Source: Peptococcus niger
GTDB lineage: Bacteria > Bacillota > Peptococcia > Peptococcales > Peptococcaceae
Direction of reading: 5' to 3'
Assembly (NCBI RefSeq): GCF_900101835.1
Contig: NZ_FNAF01000004.1
Location: 97,685 to 161,684, forward strand
Length of the DNA: 64,000 nucleotides
The first letter of the stretch is position 1, and the number at the start of each line of letters is the position of its first letter. Below, one piece after another: positions 9,063-18,721 of this stretch. The notes under the pieces were generated by a model that saw only the letters and a list, made by a program, of their open reading frames with translations, was not told the DNA's origin and searched no databases. Made by a program: the position numbers and the translations under genes.

Positions 9063-11621
9063 TCAAAATTTTTTGAGCTCATCTGTCAGGCTGCCTTGAT
9101 GGCGATTTAATCCGATTAAGGGCAGAGCGATGGCAATCAGCAGAAAAATGGGCAAAACAAAGAGAAAGGGCATAAAGGATGTTTGCCAATCGGCAAACCA
9201 GATGGTTTCATTGATGCCCTTCGTAATAAGAGGATTGGTCAAGGCAAAAGCCGATAAGGCTAGGATGGCGGCCAAGATGATGGTCAGAATGTTTTCCGCA
9301 AAAAGCATCCTGTAAAGCTGATGCTGGCTCATGCCAACGGCGCGCAACAGGGCAAACTCACGCCGGCGCACCAGTAATCCGGTGAGGATGGTGTTGATGA
9401 AGTTGGCAACAGCAATGGTGGCGATAACGGTCACGACAAGTCCGGCAAATAAGGTCAATGTTCTTTGGAGGCGTCGGAAGTCAGCCCGGGCATTGGCCTT
9501 GCTTTCGTAGTCCAAAGAAGAAGCACTTGTTAATCGCTTGAGGGTTTCTTCCATCAGTGGTTGATCTTTTTTAGGACAGTCGTAGGCGAGTAAGTGGACT
9601 TGCGCTGCCGGGTCCTTGTCTAACAATGCCTCTGCACCCAACAGGTAGGCTTCAGAAAACTGGTAGCGGGCCGTAAGAGCATAGGGTAGGGTTAGTGTGG
9701 CACAGACTGTGTAGGTCTGCGGCTCCGCCGTTTTATCCACTCCAATTTTTAATTGAACCTGATCGCCGACTCGCAGACGGTGACTTTTTCCGATGGGCTG
9801 ACCATAATCATCTGTGCGAATGATGGCGGCAACGCTAGGTTGGGAGGGGTTGCTTAAGGAGGATAGGTTTCCATCCAGTAGGCGAGCCTTTTGGAGTATA
9901 AAGTCTGTTGCGCCATAAAGCTGAACTTCATTGGCAATCATGCCATCAGCATTCGGCCTTTGGCCCTTTAGGTAAGCGGCCAAATCTTCATCGCTGTAGC
10001 CGAAGTTTGACTTGTAAAGACGGCGGAGGTCTGGTTCAGGAATCATTTCCGCAGCGTAGTGGCTGGGACGGTAGACGGCACCCCAGGTTCCCTGTGGCAA
10101 GAGCGGCTGGAGCCTTTTAATATCTTCGGGGTCCAAGGATGCAGCCGATATGCTGTGCGCAGGAACAAATACATCACCGTTCGCCACGATGAAATCTGCA
10201 GGTATTTTTGCCAGGTATTTTTCTTCGCTAAAGCTATTAGACAGGTTCACTGCATTGGCAAATAGCCATAGGGTGAGGGCCAAGCTGATGGCCGTTAGTA
10301 CAAGCCGTTTTCGATTGCTGTGTAAGTGGGCCAGCCCCAGCCGAATAGGCGACAGGGGACGGTGGCGATTGCGGCGTCTGGTGGACAATTGAAAGTCTGC
10401 AAACTTAACTGCTTCAATAGGAGCAGCTTTAGCCGCCAACCGTGCCGGACCCATGCTGGCCGTGTAGACCGTCACTAAGGTAAAAAGTGCTGATGCGATA
10501 AAGATAATCGGGTTTGCGGTCAAGATGATACTGTTCTTCAAATTGATTAAGGTAAGAATTTTCGGCAAGAGTATCGTGCCCAAGGCCCATCCTAAAGCAA
10601 GACCCGGTGGGATTCCGGCTAGGGATAAAAAGACGGCCTTTAAGTGAACCACATGCCGCAATTGACGCGGGGTGGTGCCGATTATTTTTAAGAGTCCATA
10701 AAAATGGATGTCATCGCTTACGGAAAAACGGAAGATATGATAAATCACCAGGCCGCTGCAAAGCAGGATGACCGTAAAAATAAACAGCAAGCTACCGCCT
10801 ACAAGCGGATCCTTGAACCGGCTTAAACGACTTTGTGTATACCCCCAGTTGACCCCGTAATCAATGTAATGCGCCTTATCCGGGCCTTTATATTGATAGC
10901 CTGCATTATGGATGGCATCTTGTAACTGCTTTTCAATTTGCCGAGAAGAGGAAAACTGAACGCTCAGTTGATTTTTCCCCGTGGAAGTAAAATCGTCCGG
11001 TGGCAGCTTCCCCTGTTGGACCAAGCGGTTGACCAGGTCATGGGAGATGAGGACCTGTCGAACAAATACACCCGGCTCATGGGCATAGGTGCCGCTTAAG
11101 GTGACGGTTTGTGAAATAACCGCTTCGCCAATTTGCAGCTCCAAGGGAATTTGCGACCCGATGACCGGTTTAATCCCCAAGGCTTTGAGAACATCCTCAT
11201 CAATAACCGCTTCATTCGTTTGTTCTCTGGGTAGCTGGCCTTGATCCGGTGTCGTGAAGGACCAGTCGGCAGCGGTTTTATCCATATAGGAGACTTCCAC
11301 TTGCATTTTTTGTAAGGCCGGATTAGTGGCTAAGCCGGCAATGACTCGGAGACCGGTTTTCTTAAAAGCGGTCGATTTGCGAAGTTGCTCCAGTTCCGAA
11401 TCGTTGAGATTTTTCAGTTCCCCATGGGCAATGCTTCCGACTTGGCGGAATTGGTCCATCTCCATGGCTTGATTGGCTCCGCTGAGTAAGGTGAAAATAG
11501 CAGAGAGCATGAGGGCGGTCAGCATGATGGCAAAAATGGTAATGGCATTTTTACCCCCTTCTGAGCGGATCTGGGCGCGGGCCAGCCGACGAAGGACTTT
11601 TTTATTATTCACCTTACGCAT
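9063..11621 (-). CDS. ABC transporter permease with two FtsX-like modules
   Basis: An 852-residue membrane subunit of MacB/FtsX type. One helix near residues 25-45 is followed by a large extracellular domain and three helices (around 280-400), then a second copy of the plan: a helix, a second extracellular domain, and a C-terminal three-helix bundle with FtsX features (VANFINTILTGLLVRRREFALLRAVGMS). I take ATG 11621, which overlaps the ATPase stop by eight bases (ATGCGTAA) and has CAGGAG upstream; longer starts would run into the ATPase gene. Such transporters act mechanically on peptides or envelope components. The neighbouring two-component system suggests an antimicrobial-peptide or envelope-stress role. 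Confidence 0.9.
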   Translation of the reverse strand: MRKVNNKKVLRRLARAQIRSEGGKNAITIFAIMLTALMLSAIFTLLSGANQAMEMDQFRQVGSIAHGELKNLNDSELEQLRKSTAFKKTGLRVIAGLATNPALQKMQVEVSYMDKTAADWSFTTPDQGQLPREQTNEAVIDEDVLKALGIKPVIGSQIPLELQIGEAVISQTVTLSGTYAHEPGVFVRQVLISHDLVNRLVQQGKLPPDDFTSTGKNQLSVQFSSSRQIEKQLQDAIHNAGYQYKGPDKAHYIDYGVNWGYTQSRLSRFKDPLVGGSLLFIFTVILLCSGLVIYHIFRFSVSDDIHFYGLLKIIGTTPRQLRHVVHLKAVFLSLAGIPPGLALGWALGTILLPKILTLINLKNSIILTANPIIFIASALFTLVTVYTASMGPARLAAKAAPIEAVKFADFQLSTRRRNRHRPLSPIRLGLAHLHSNRKRLVLTAISLALTLWLFANAVNLSNSFSEEKYLAKIPADFIVANGDVFVPAHSISAASLDPEDIKRLQPLLPQGTWGAVYRPSHYAAEMIPEPDLRRLYKSNFGYSDEDLAAYLKGQRPNADGMIANEVQLYGATDFILQKARLLDGNLSSLSNPSQPSVAAIIRTDDYGQPIGKSHRLRVGDQVQLKIGVDKTAEPQTYTVCATLTLPYALTARYQFSEAYLLGAEALLDKDPAAQVHLLAYDCPKKDQPLMEETLKRLTSASSLDYESKANARADFRRLQRTLTLFAGLVVTVIATIAVANFINTILTGLLVRRREFALLRAVGMSQHQLYRMLFAENILTIILAAILALSAFALTNPLITKGINETIWFADWQTSFMPFLFVLPIFLLIAIALPLIGLNRHQGSLTDELKKF

Positions 11622-12291
11622 TGGCGGGCTCCTGGAGGCGACCATCCTCCAAATGCAGAATGCGGTCTGCCAACTGGGCCGCCGCTTCATTATGGGTAAT
11701 CATCAAAATAGTTTGACCCAGTTCGTGTTGGGTTAAGGCCAACAGGGCTAAGACATCTTGACCGGTGCGGCTGTCCAAGTTGCCAGTGGGTTCGTCAGCC
11801 AAAAGGATGGCCGGCTTGGCGGACAAGGCACGGGCGATGGCAACCCGTTGGGCTTGACCGCCGGATAATTCACCGGGAAGTCGGTCGTGTAAATTGGTTA
11901 AGCCTAAAAGCTGATCAAGCCTTTCAAGATAAGAGGGATCAGCAGTGGCGCCATCTAAATCCAGTGGCAGCCGAATATTTTCGTATACGGTGAGCATGGA
12001 TAGAAGGTTGTAATTTTGAAAGACAAAGCCAATTCTACGTCGTCGGAAAATACACCGCTCATCTGCTGATAATTGATAAAGGTCTTGATCGTCTACCAGC
12101 ACCTGGCCAGAGGTGGGACGGTCTAGACCTCCCAGTAGGTGCAGTAAGGTGCTTTTGCCGCTGCCGGATGTACCAACGATGGCAACAAACTCTCCGGCTT
12201 TGATCTGAATGCTGGCGTTTACCAAGGCGTGTACCGGATGTTTGCCGTGTTCATAAGTTTTACAGAGCTTGACCGTTTTTAATCGATTCAT
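11614..12291 (-). CDS. ABC transporter ATP-binding protein (MacB/LolD family)
   Basis: A 225-residue cytoplasmic ATPase energising the adjacent permease. Walker A is GTSGSGKST (residues about 40-48), the signature is LSGGQAQRVAIARAL, and Walker B is ILLADEPTGNLDS, the DEPTGNLD form characteristic of MacB/LolD/BceA ATPases. It precedes and overlaps the permease gene on the minus strand. The histidine kinase gene lies upstream, separated by about 80 bp. Confidence 0.94.
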   Translation of the reverse strand: MNRLKTVKLCKTYEHGKHPVHALVNASIQIKAGEFVAIVGTSGSGKSTLLHLLGGLDRPTSGQVLVDDQDLYQLSADERCIFRRRRIGFVFQNYNLLSMLTVYENIRLPLDLDGATADPSYLERLDQLLGLTNLHDRLPGELSGGQAQRVAIARALSAKPAILLADEPTGNLDSRTGQDVLALLALTQHELGQTILMITHNEAAAQLADRILHLEDGRLQEPANA

Positions 12292-12370
12292 GGGTAGTCC
12301 CCCTTTCTAAGATGATGATATCAAACCGGAACGATTCAAATGCCACTATATGAAAAAAGAATCTGTCATT

Positions 12371-13216
12371 TTAGACAGATTCTTCGGTTGCCGGTAAATA
12401 CAGTGAAAAACAAGCACCTTGTGTTGATTTCACGCTAATATACCCTTTTTGGGATTTCAAAATCTCTCTTGTGAGATATAAGCCCAAGCCAACGCCTGGA
12501 AGTTGATGGACAGCAGGCGAGCGATAAAAGCGTTTAAAAATTTTGGCACTGTCTTTCTCTGAAACGCCCGGTCCCTGGTCGATTACATCGATGCGGGTGT
12601 AAAAGGTCAGCGGGACGACGGAAATTTGGATACAGCTGCCTGCCGGTGAATATTTTATTGCGTTGTCTAAAACATTTTGCAGGGCCTCGCTTGTCCACTT
12701 CAGGTCATAGACGGCATAGCCTTCGCTGGCATTGACTTGGATGGTCATACTTTTTGCATGGGCAGCGGGCTGCATAAGTTTGATGACTCCTTTTAAAAGA
12801 GGGGCAAGCGGTGCCCGTTCAGGCCTTGTTTGAAGAATGCCTGCCTCCAACCGTGCGCCTTTTAACAGGGCTTCCAAAAGAAAGGTCAACTTTTCTGTTT
12901 GTGACAATAAGGCTTCCACATGGGCGTGGGCATCAGGTGATAAATTGGATTCAGATAAGAGTTCGCTATAGAGTTGTAAATTGGCCAAGGGGGTTTTGCA
13001 CTGGTGGGCAATATCGGCAATCAGTGCAGCAGACCGATTTTTTTCTTCAGTTAAGCGGGCGTTTTGCAGTTCCTGGGCCCGCCAAATGTCAAGCAGGCGA
13101 CATTCCAGAGCAGAGGCAAGGCTTTCATCGTATTCTACGGTATAGGGCTTTCCTTCTCTTAGGGCATCGAGGAGAGCCGTGAGACGCTTTTCAGTAGTTC
13201 TGTGGTTAAACATCAT
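12371..13216 (-). CDS. Soluble sensor histidine kinase
   Basis: A 281-residue kinase. The phosphoacceptor motif IAHQCKTPL places His at residue 71, after a short 60-residue helical N terminus. The ATPase domain follows with N box QNVLDNAIKYSP, G1 box VIDQGPGV and G2 box GVGLGLYLTREIL. I see no transmembrane segment, although most kinases beside ABC exporters have two. It may sense through the transporter or an internal cue. ATG 13216 has GGAGTG upstream and overlaps the regulator gene by 11 bp, so the pair is co-translated. Confidence 0.9.
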   Translation of the reverse strand: MMFNHRTTEKRLTALLDALREGKPYTVEYDESLASALECRLLDIWRAQELQNARLTEEKNRSAALIADIAHQCKTPLANLQLYSELLSESNLSPDAHAHVEALLSQTEKLTFLLEALLKGARLEAGILQTRPERAPLAPLLKGVIKLMQPAAHAKSMTIQVNASEGYAVYDLKWTSEALQNVLDNAIKYSPAGSCIQISVVPLTFYTRIDVIDQGPGVSEKDSAKIFKRFYRSPAVHQLPGVGLGLYLTREILKSQKGYISVKSTQGACFSLYLPATEESV

Positions 13217-13886
13217 TTTTCACTCCACCCCACAGATAGCCTTGCCCATGGACAGTTTGAATATAGTGTGGCGCCTGGCTATTCGGCTCAATCTTGCGCC
13301 GCAGTCGGGTTGCCAGCATGGATAAGGCATTATCATTGCTGACATGGTGGTCGCTTGGCCAAAGCAGGTTCATGAATTCTGTACGGCTGACCACTTGGCC
13401 ATTTTCTTCAAGCAGTCGGCGCAAGAAACGTATTTCTTGCCCGCTAAGGGGTAAGTCTACGCCACCTGCTTCAAAGACCAGGCGGTTAAAATCTAAGTAT
13501 AGGTGGGCATCCTTGTATTGACGACAGGGCATGATTTGCCGCAATTGGGTACGGACGCGTGCCCGCAAAACGGCCAGACTGAAGGGCTTGGTTAAGTAGT
13601 CATCGGCACCGGCTTCTAAGGCCCTTACAATATCCCACTCGGCATCATTGGCCGTTAAGCAAATAATCCGCTCTGCTTGACGCTGAGCCAAGGGTAAGAG
13701 GTCAAAGCCGGAGCCATCCGGCAATTGAATGTCCAATAAAACGAGGTCTACCCGTTGGCGCTGTAAATGATTGACTGCTTGAACATAGGTACTTGCCACA
13801 CCAATATCGTCGGCGTCTTGGGCTAGGGCATTGGCCAAGCCATCTGCCAGCAGGTGATCGTCTTCAACAATCAGTAAATGGGTCAT
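13206..13886 (-). CDS. OmpR-family response regulator
   Basis: A 226-residue regulator: receiver domain (residues about 1-115) with acidic pair EDD near the N terminus, phospho-acceptor Asp in LVLLDIQLPDGSGF and conserved Lys in DYLTKPF. A C-terminal winged helix (about 125-220) ends in RLRRKIEP...IQTVHGQGYLW. ATG 13886 is chosen because GAAGGA sits seven bases upstream; the upstream GTG has none. Together with the overlapping kinase it probably controls the ABC exporter genes that follow. Confidence 0.93.
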   Translation of the reverse strand: MTHLLIVEDDHLLADGLANALAQDADDIGVASTYVQAVNHLQRQRVDLVLLDIQLPDGSGFDLLPLAQRQAERIICLTANDAEWDIVRALEAGADDYLTKPFSLAVLRARVRTQLRQIMPCRQYKDAHLYLDFNRLVFEAGGVDLPLSGQEIRFLRRLLEENGQVVSRTEFMNLLWPSDHHVSNDNALSMLATRLRRKIEPNSQAPHYIQTVHGQGYLWGGVKNDV

Positions 13887-13901
13887 AGGATCATCCTTCA
13901 C

Positions 13902-13925
13902 AAAAAAATCCCGCCGGAGCGGGAT
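13902..13925 (-). terminator. Intrinsic terminator of the trpS-tmk unit
   Basis: On the minus strand ATCCCGC, a 4-nt loop, GCGGGAT and a run of T residues follow tmk. It separates trpS-tmk from the two-component system. Confidence 0.88.
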
Positions 13926-13929
13926 GGCA

Positions 13930-14553
13930 TCACAGGGGATAGTGGAAAACTTCCTTTAAATGCACACAGAGTAAGTCTGTTTGCTCATCAATCGGTAAGC
14001 TTGCATCGATTTTGAGCAAGGGGTCTTTCAGTGCTTCAGACCAGTGTAGATAACGTGCGCGCACCTGCTGTAAGACCTCTCCTTTTTCGTAGTGCTCCGG
14101 AGCATCGCCCCGGGCGCTGATACGGGTCAAGGCCTCTTCTGCAGGCAGGTCAAAAAGAAAGGTGATGTCTGGGCGGATACGTTCTCGAATGGGTGTGTTG
14201 ATGGCGTGGACCCATTGGCCGTCGAGCGCCGGCGCATTATAGGCCAGGGAGCTTAACAGGTGACGGTCGCAAAGGACGGTTTTTCCGGCGGCCAGTTCTT
14301 TTTGAATGATTAAGGCATGTTCACTGCGGTCGGCTGCAAAAAGCAGGGCCAGGGTGAGTTCGTCCAGCGGAATATCTTTTGCCAGGGCACGGCGCAACAA
14401 CTGGCCCACCGGGCCATCGGTCGGCTCCCGGTGGCAGGTGTGGCGGATGCCGGCGGCGGTGAACCGCTCTGACAGACGCTCAACTTGTGTGGATTTTCCG
14501 CTGCCGTCAATGCCTTCAAAGACGATAAAAGCCGGCTTGTAATCAGTTTTCAT
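13930..14553 (-). CDS. tmk: Thymidylate kinase
   Basis: A 207-residue enzyme converting dTMP to dTDP for DNA synthesis. The P-loop FEGIDGSGKST is at residues about 12-22, the DRY-like substrate motif is CDRHLLSSLAYN, and the REPTDGPVG segment corresponds to the family's REPGGT dTMP-binding region. Length is normal. It overlaps trpS by 11 bp and shares its promoter. Confidence 0.95.
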   Translation of the reverse strand: MKTDYKPAFIVFEGIDGSGKSTQVERLSERFTAAGIRHTCHREPTDGPVGQLLRRALAKDIPLDELTLALLFAADRSEHALIIQKELAAGKTVLCDRHLLSSLAYNAPALDGQWVHAINTPIRERIRPDITFLFDLPAEEALTRISARGDAPEHYEKGEVLQQVRARYLHWSEALKDPLLKIDASLPIDEQTDLLCVHLKEVFHYPL

Positions 14554-15562
14554 TGGCTAAATGGGGAACCAAGTGCATGGCTTCTTTCATCAAGCGGCTC
14601 GTTTCATTGCCAACAGCGTTGGCGCGGTCATTGCCGGCTTGGATGATATCGCGGACTTCATCTAGATGGCTTTCATAATAAGCCCGTTTTTCCCTAAAGG
14701 GGGTTAGCAAGCGGTTAATGCTGGTAAAAAGTTCTTTTTTGCAGGCGACGCAACCGATGGAGCCGGCCTTGCAGCGGTCACAAATATCATCATACTGGTC
14801 TTTTGTAAAAACGCTGTGGTAAGTGGCGACCACACAAATATCCGGGTGGCCCGGGTCATTCTTGTGAATGCGGGACGGGTCGGTCACGGCGGTCATCACC
14901 TTGCTGCGGAGCTCGTCTTCCGGGTCCGAAAGATAGATGGCATTGCCCAGACTTTTACCCATTTTGGCATTCCCATCCAAGCCGGGCAGGCGTGGAAAAT
15001 CACCGACAAGCATTTTCGGCTCAATCAGGAAGGGAGCGTCGGCGGCATACAGGTCATTAAACCGCCGGACCAACTTACGGCACAGTTCAATATGGGGGGC
15101 CTGGTCTTCGCCAACCGGCACCAAATGGGCGCCGCAGAAGGTAATGTCTGCCGCCTGGCTGACCGGATAACCAAAGAACCCATAGGTCATGTCGTCATAG
15201 CCGTAATTGGCTGCTTCAGATTTGACCGTTGGATTTTGACGCAAGACGTTCATGGTCACCAACATGGAGTAAAAAATAGTCATCTCTGCAATGGACGGAA
15301 TCTGTGATTGTAGAAAAATGGTGACTTTATTCGGGTCCAAGCCAACGGACAGGTTGTCCATGGCCACTTGCATAATACTTTCCGAAATCAGTTCAGGTCT
15401 TTTAAAATGGGTGGTCAAGGCTTGGATATCGGCAATTTCAATAAAGCTGTCGTATTCATCCTGCAGGCGGACGCGGTTTTGCAGACTCCCGACATAATGG
15501 CCAATGTGCAACCGACCGGTTGGTCGGTCACCGGTCAGGAGCCGTTTTTTTGGGCTGGTCAT
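14543..15562 (-). CDS. trpS: Tryptophanyl-tRNA synthetase
   Basis: A 339-residue class I synthetase charging tRNA-Trp. The HIGH motif appears as RLHIGHYVGS near residue 20 and KMSKS as AKMGKSLGN near residue 200. GDRPTG at the N terminus is typical of bacterial TrpRS. ATG 15562 is chosen because TGAGGAG is just upstream; the GTG 15 bases further out lacks a site. No T-box is visible in its short leader. It is transcribed from a near-consensus promoter with tmk downstream. Confidence 0.96.
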   Translation of the reverse strand: MTSPKKRLLTGDRPTGRLHIGHYVGSLQNRVRLQDEYDSFIEIADIQALTTHFKRPELISESIMQVAMDNLSVGLDPNKVTIFLQSQIPSIAEMTIFYSMLVTMNVLRQNPTVKSEAANYGYDDMTYGFFGYPVSQAADITFCGAHLVPVGEDQAPHIELCRKLVRRFNDLYAADAPFLIEPKMLVGDFPRLPGLDGNAKMGKSLGNAIYLSDPEDELRSKVMTAVTDPSRIHKNDPGHPDICVVATYHSVFTKDQYDDICDRCKAGSIGCVACKKELFTSINRLLTPFREKRAYYESHLDEVRDIIQAGNDRANAVGNETSRLMKEAMHLVPHLANEN

Positions 15563-15594
15563 AGTTGATCTCCTCACATAATTTAATCATAAAC

Positions 15595-15623
15595 AGTATA
15601 AAGTCGCCCCCTGTCTTTGTCAA
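15595..15623 (-). promoter_or_regulatory. Sigma-A promoter of trpS-tmk
   Basis: On the minus strand TTGACA, a 17-bp spacer and TATACT, about 35 bp before the trpS start. Confidence 0.85.
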
Positions 15624-15641
15624 ATAAGCGCCTCAGTATAA

Positions 15642-15670
15642 TAGACAGCTGTAAAAGATTGTGCTATAGT
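15642..15670 (+). promoter_or_regulatory. Sigma-A promoter of the YtoI-like gene
   Basis: TAGACA, a 17-bp spacer and TATAGT, about 75 bp before ATG 15745, back to back with the trpS promoter. Confidence 0.7.
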
Positions 15671-15744
15671 ACACATGAGAATTCTAAGTTTTGCCACAAT
15701 ACTAAAGAGCGATAAAATAAATTTATAAATAATAGGGAGGCCTT

Positions 15745-17055
15745 ATGCAACAGACGAAACATCAGCAGGTCATTGCCCACATCGAGTCCTTGCCCGTGGG
15801 AGAAAAAGTTTCCGTTCGGCAGCTGGCACGTGAATTGGGTGTCAGTGAGGGGACGGTTTACCGTGCCATTAAAGAAGCGGAGAATCAAGGGTATGTAACG
15901 TCCATTCCAAAAGTCGGCACGCTGCGGATTGAAAAAAATAAAGAGCGTACCATTGATACACTGACCTATTATGAGTTGAGCTTATTATTAGAAGGGAGCA
16001 TTCTTTCCGGCGATGCGCATCGGGAAGAGGTGCCCAAAACATATCTGGTGGCTCTTTCAGCGGATGATTTGGACAATGAACACTTGCACCCCCAGACCAT
16101 GATTATTACAGATGCCAAGCAGGAGGCCATTGTCCAGGCAGCTTTGGCGCTTAAGTTTCCGCTTTTACTGGCTAATGTCAGTCATACCGGGGAACCCATC
16201 TTAGCCGTATCAGATGTTGACCAGATTGTCATCTCTTGCCCTTATGATATTTTTGAATTGATTTCACTCATCAACCAGACGATTTTTGAACGGGTTAAAC
16301 GCAGAGAATACGTAATGGTGTCTGATATTATGACGGAAAATCCCTCTTGCTTAACGGTGGACGATCATATTGAAGATTATTTTCAGTTGAGCAAGCAGAC
16401 CCACCATTCTCACTTTCCGGTAGTAGACCACGATGGAAAATTAGCCGGTATTGTTACGGCGCGTCTTTTGGCCAATCGCGAACCGTATTCACGGATTGGT
16501 GATGCGATGGAGACCAATCCACTATTGGCCAAGCCGGATGACTTGATGAGTTACTTGGCGCGGCTTTTTGTACTGGAAGGGACAGAAATTGTACCGGTGG
16601 TGTCTTTTGATGATACCTTAGCCGGTGTGGTCACGCGTCAGGACATTATTATCGCCTTACAGAGCACCCAAAAACAACCACAGTTTGGGGATACAACAGA
16701 TATCGTTTTGCTGAGCGGTTTCCAGCTGTCCAGCCGCAGCCCCTTTGTGGAAGTTTCAGGCCCGGTGACGGATTTTATGTTGGATGAATATGGTGAAATG
16801 AGCATCGGTAGTTTGTCTTCCGTTTGTGCTCAGACCGCTACCATCGGTTGTCGTGTGATGTATAATGCGGTTTGCCAGCCGGAAGTGCAAAGTGTGCAGT
16901 TATACGAGCCGATTGTCGAAGGCATGGTCATTAAAAATATGGTGGAGGTCTACCCGAAAAGACAGGGCGAGTACTTGGGCAGTGTGCGCGTTGTATCAGA
17001 AAATAATGTTGTTTTAGCCCAGTCGATGATTTCATTGACCTCCAGAGATAAATAG
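15745..17055 (+). CDS. YtoI-like regulator: HTH, DRTGG, twin CBS and hotdog domains
   Basis: A 436-residue protein matching the unusual four-part plan of B. subtilis YtoI (COG4109). It has an N-terminal winged helix (VRQLARELGVSEGTVYRAIK, about residues 20-60), a DRTGG domain (about 70-190), two CBS motifs (about 195-310; VSDIMTENPSCLTVDD and IGDAMETNPLLAKPDD) and a C-terminal thioesterase-like hotdog fold. CBS pairs usually bind adenine nucleotides, so it may couple energy state or an acyl ligand to transcription. The target genes are unknown. It is monocistronic, with GGGAGG before the ATG and a terminator after. Confidence 0.88.
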   Translation: MQQTKHQQVIAHIESLPVGEKVSVRQLARELGVSEGTVYRAIKEAENQGYVTSIPKVGTLRIEKNKERTIDTLTYYELSLLLEGSILSGDAHREEVPKTYLVALSADDLDNEHLHPQTMIITDAKQEAIVQAALALKFPLLLANVSHTGEPILAVSDVDQIVISCPYDIFELISLINQTIFERVKRREYVMVSDIMTENPSCLTVDDHIEDYFQLSKQTHHSHFPVVDHDGKLAGIVTARLLANREPYSRIGDAMETNPLLAKPDDLMSYLARLFVLEGTEIVPVVSFDDTLAGVVTRQDIIIALQSTQKQPQFGDTTDIVLLSGFQLSSRSPFVEVSGPVTDFMLDEYGEMSIGSLSSVCAQTATIGCRVMYNAVCQPEVQSVQLYEPIVEGMVIKNMVEVYPKRQGEYLGSVRVVSENNVVLAQSMISLTSRDK

Positions 17056-17065
17056 AATATGCAGG

Positions 17066-17104
17066 AACTGCTGGGCCGGTTGTTTGGCAACAGCAGTTTT
17101 TTTA
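17066..17104 (+). terminator. Intrinsic terminator
   Basis: AACTGCTG (17066-17073) pairs with CAGCAGTT (17091-17098), followed by a T run, 11 bp after the YtoI-like gene. Confidence 0.8.
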
Positions 17105-17197
17105 TTGATGTGTCTTCTGAGCTTTTGTTGCCAAAGGTTGCAGGTCTTGTTATCATAAAAAGACAGACAATTAAAATAATACAAGGGGACCGGGCTT

Positions 17198-18721
17198 ATG
17201 GATGATTTTTATCAGTGGATAGGGGAGGCTTATCCGGATCAGCTTTCAGCTTATCGGCAAGCGGCGGGCACCTTGGCCGATTGGGCAGAGGAGCACTTGC
17301 CGGATAATTGGCCGGAGGTGTTCCGGGCCTATTACGGCATTCCGTATGTAGACCTACGCGAAGAAACGGTATTACCGGCTCAAGAGGATTTTCAGTCCCA
17401 GCTTGATCAAGGCTATGTCTGGTGTGCCTTTGATGGGGGAAAAAGGCTGGTTTGTGCCTCCCTAAACTCAGCTCCGGCTTCGGAATGGCCCTTGGCCTTG
17501 GGCGATCGTGCTTTGATTCAGGCGGCCTTGTGGGCGCAGCTGGCGCCGCCACAGCAGGGCCGGCTGACGGAAAAAGCGGACATTTGGTTGGATTTGGACC
17601 ATTTGCCGCCGGGACGAGATGTGGAAACGCTGGTTGGCCATCTTTTATCGGCCGCTTTAGCAGAACGGGCGTCAGACCTTCATCTTGAACCGGGGCGGCT
17701 GTTGACCATTCGCATCCGGCAAGACGGCTTATTAAAGCCTTTGTGCAGGCTGGAAGGCAGCTATGGCGAAGGGGTCATTAACCGGATTAAACTGGCTGCG
17801 CATATGGATATTGGCGAGCATGTTCTACCGTTGGATGGTCAGTTTAAGCTGCTTTATCGGGGGAAAAGGTTGGATGTGCGGGTGGCGTCTTTGGCCACAC
17901 GTGATGGTGAAAAACTGGTGCTCCGCTTTTTGCCGGAAATTTGGCAGAATCGGTCACTGGTATCCTTGGGCTACACGCCGGAGCACGATGCGCACTTGCG
18001 CCGGTTGGCCCGTGCGCCGCATGGCCTGATCGTTTTAAGCGGTCCGACGAATAGTGGTAAGACAACGACCCTGTACGCCTTGTTAAATGAGTTGAAAGAT
18101 GAGGAGAAGGCTTGTTATACCATTGAGGATCCTATAGAAATTACCCTGCCCGGTGTCAATCAGGTCCAGGTAAATCCAAACCGGGACTTGGATTTTCCGC
18201 GGGCTTTACGGGGCATTTTGCGGTTGGATCCGGATGTGATTTTGGTTGGTGAATTGCGCGATGCTGAAACGGCACAGATTGCCGTACAAGCGGCGATGAC
18301 CGGGCACTTGGTATTGACCACCATTCACGCTTACGAGGCTCATGCGGTTTTTCATCGCTTGCTTGATTTAGGGGTTTCACGTGAGCTCATCGCATCTATT
18401 TTGCTGGCGGCTCAATGCCAGCGGTTGGTGGCAGCCCGCTGCCCTCATGCGGATGCGGGCAAGGAGCCCTGTCCGCTGTGCCACGATAGCGGTGAATATG
18501 GTCAACTGATTGTAGAGGAGTGCTGGACGCCGGATGATGAGGACCGGGCGCTCATGCGGTCAGGCGCTGATGGTGCCCGATTGAGAAGGGCTTCTTTGAC
18601 GAAGGGCTTTTGCAGCATGGAAGAAGATGGGCTGAAAAAAGTTGCTCAAGGGCAGCTGAGCCCTCAAGGATTGGCCAGGGTTTTCGGGCCGGAGGTGCTT
18701 CATGAAAACCTTCAAATATGA
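17198..18721 (+). CDS. Type IV pilus / type II secretion assembly ATPase (PilB/GspE)
   Basis: A 507-residue hexameric motor ATPase that drives pseudopilin polymerisation at the inner face of the membrane. An N-terminal MshEN-like domain (about 1-150) is followed by the catalytic core with Walker A GPTNSGKTT (about residues 283-291), an Asp box near DPIEITLPGVNQVQ, Walker B ILVGELRD and a His box TGHLVLTTIHAY. A Cys cluster (CPHADAGKEPCPLC, about 417-430) resembles the zinc-binding motif of GspE/PilB but lacks one usual Cys spacing. First gene of a nine-gene operon whose members nearly all overlap. Confidence 0.93.
   Translation: MDDFYQWIGEAYPDQLSAYRQAAGTLADWAEEHLPDNWPEVFRAYYGIPYVDLREETVLPAQEDFQSQLDQGYVWCAFDGGKRLVCASLNSAPASEWPLALGDRALIQAALWAQLAPPQQGRLTEKADIWLDLDHLPPGRDVETLVGHLLSAALAERASDLHLEPGRLLTIRIRQDGLLKPLCRLEGSYGEGVINRIKLAAHMDIGEHVLPLDGQFKLLYRGKRLDVRVASLATRDGEKLVLRFLPEIWQNRSLVSLGYTPEHDAHLRRLARAPHGLIVLSGPTNSGKTTTLYALLNELKDEEKACYTIEDPIEITLPGVNQVQVNPNRDLDFPRALRGILRLDPDVILVGELRDAETAQIAVQAAMTGHLVLTTIHAYEAHAVFHRLLDLGVSRELIASILLAAQCQRLVAARCPHADAGKEPCPLCHDSGEYGQLIVEECWTPDDEDRALMRSGADGARLRRASLTKGFCSMEEDGLKKVAQGQLSPQGLARVFGPEVLHENLQI

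Noticed and set aside
14816-15307. 163-codon plus-strand frame inside trpS
   Set aside because: It is antisense to an unambiguous synthetase with intact HIGH and KMSKS motifs.
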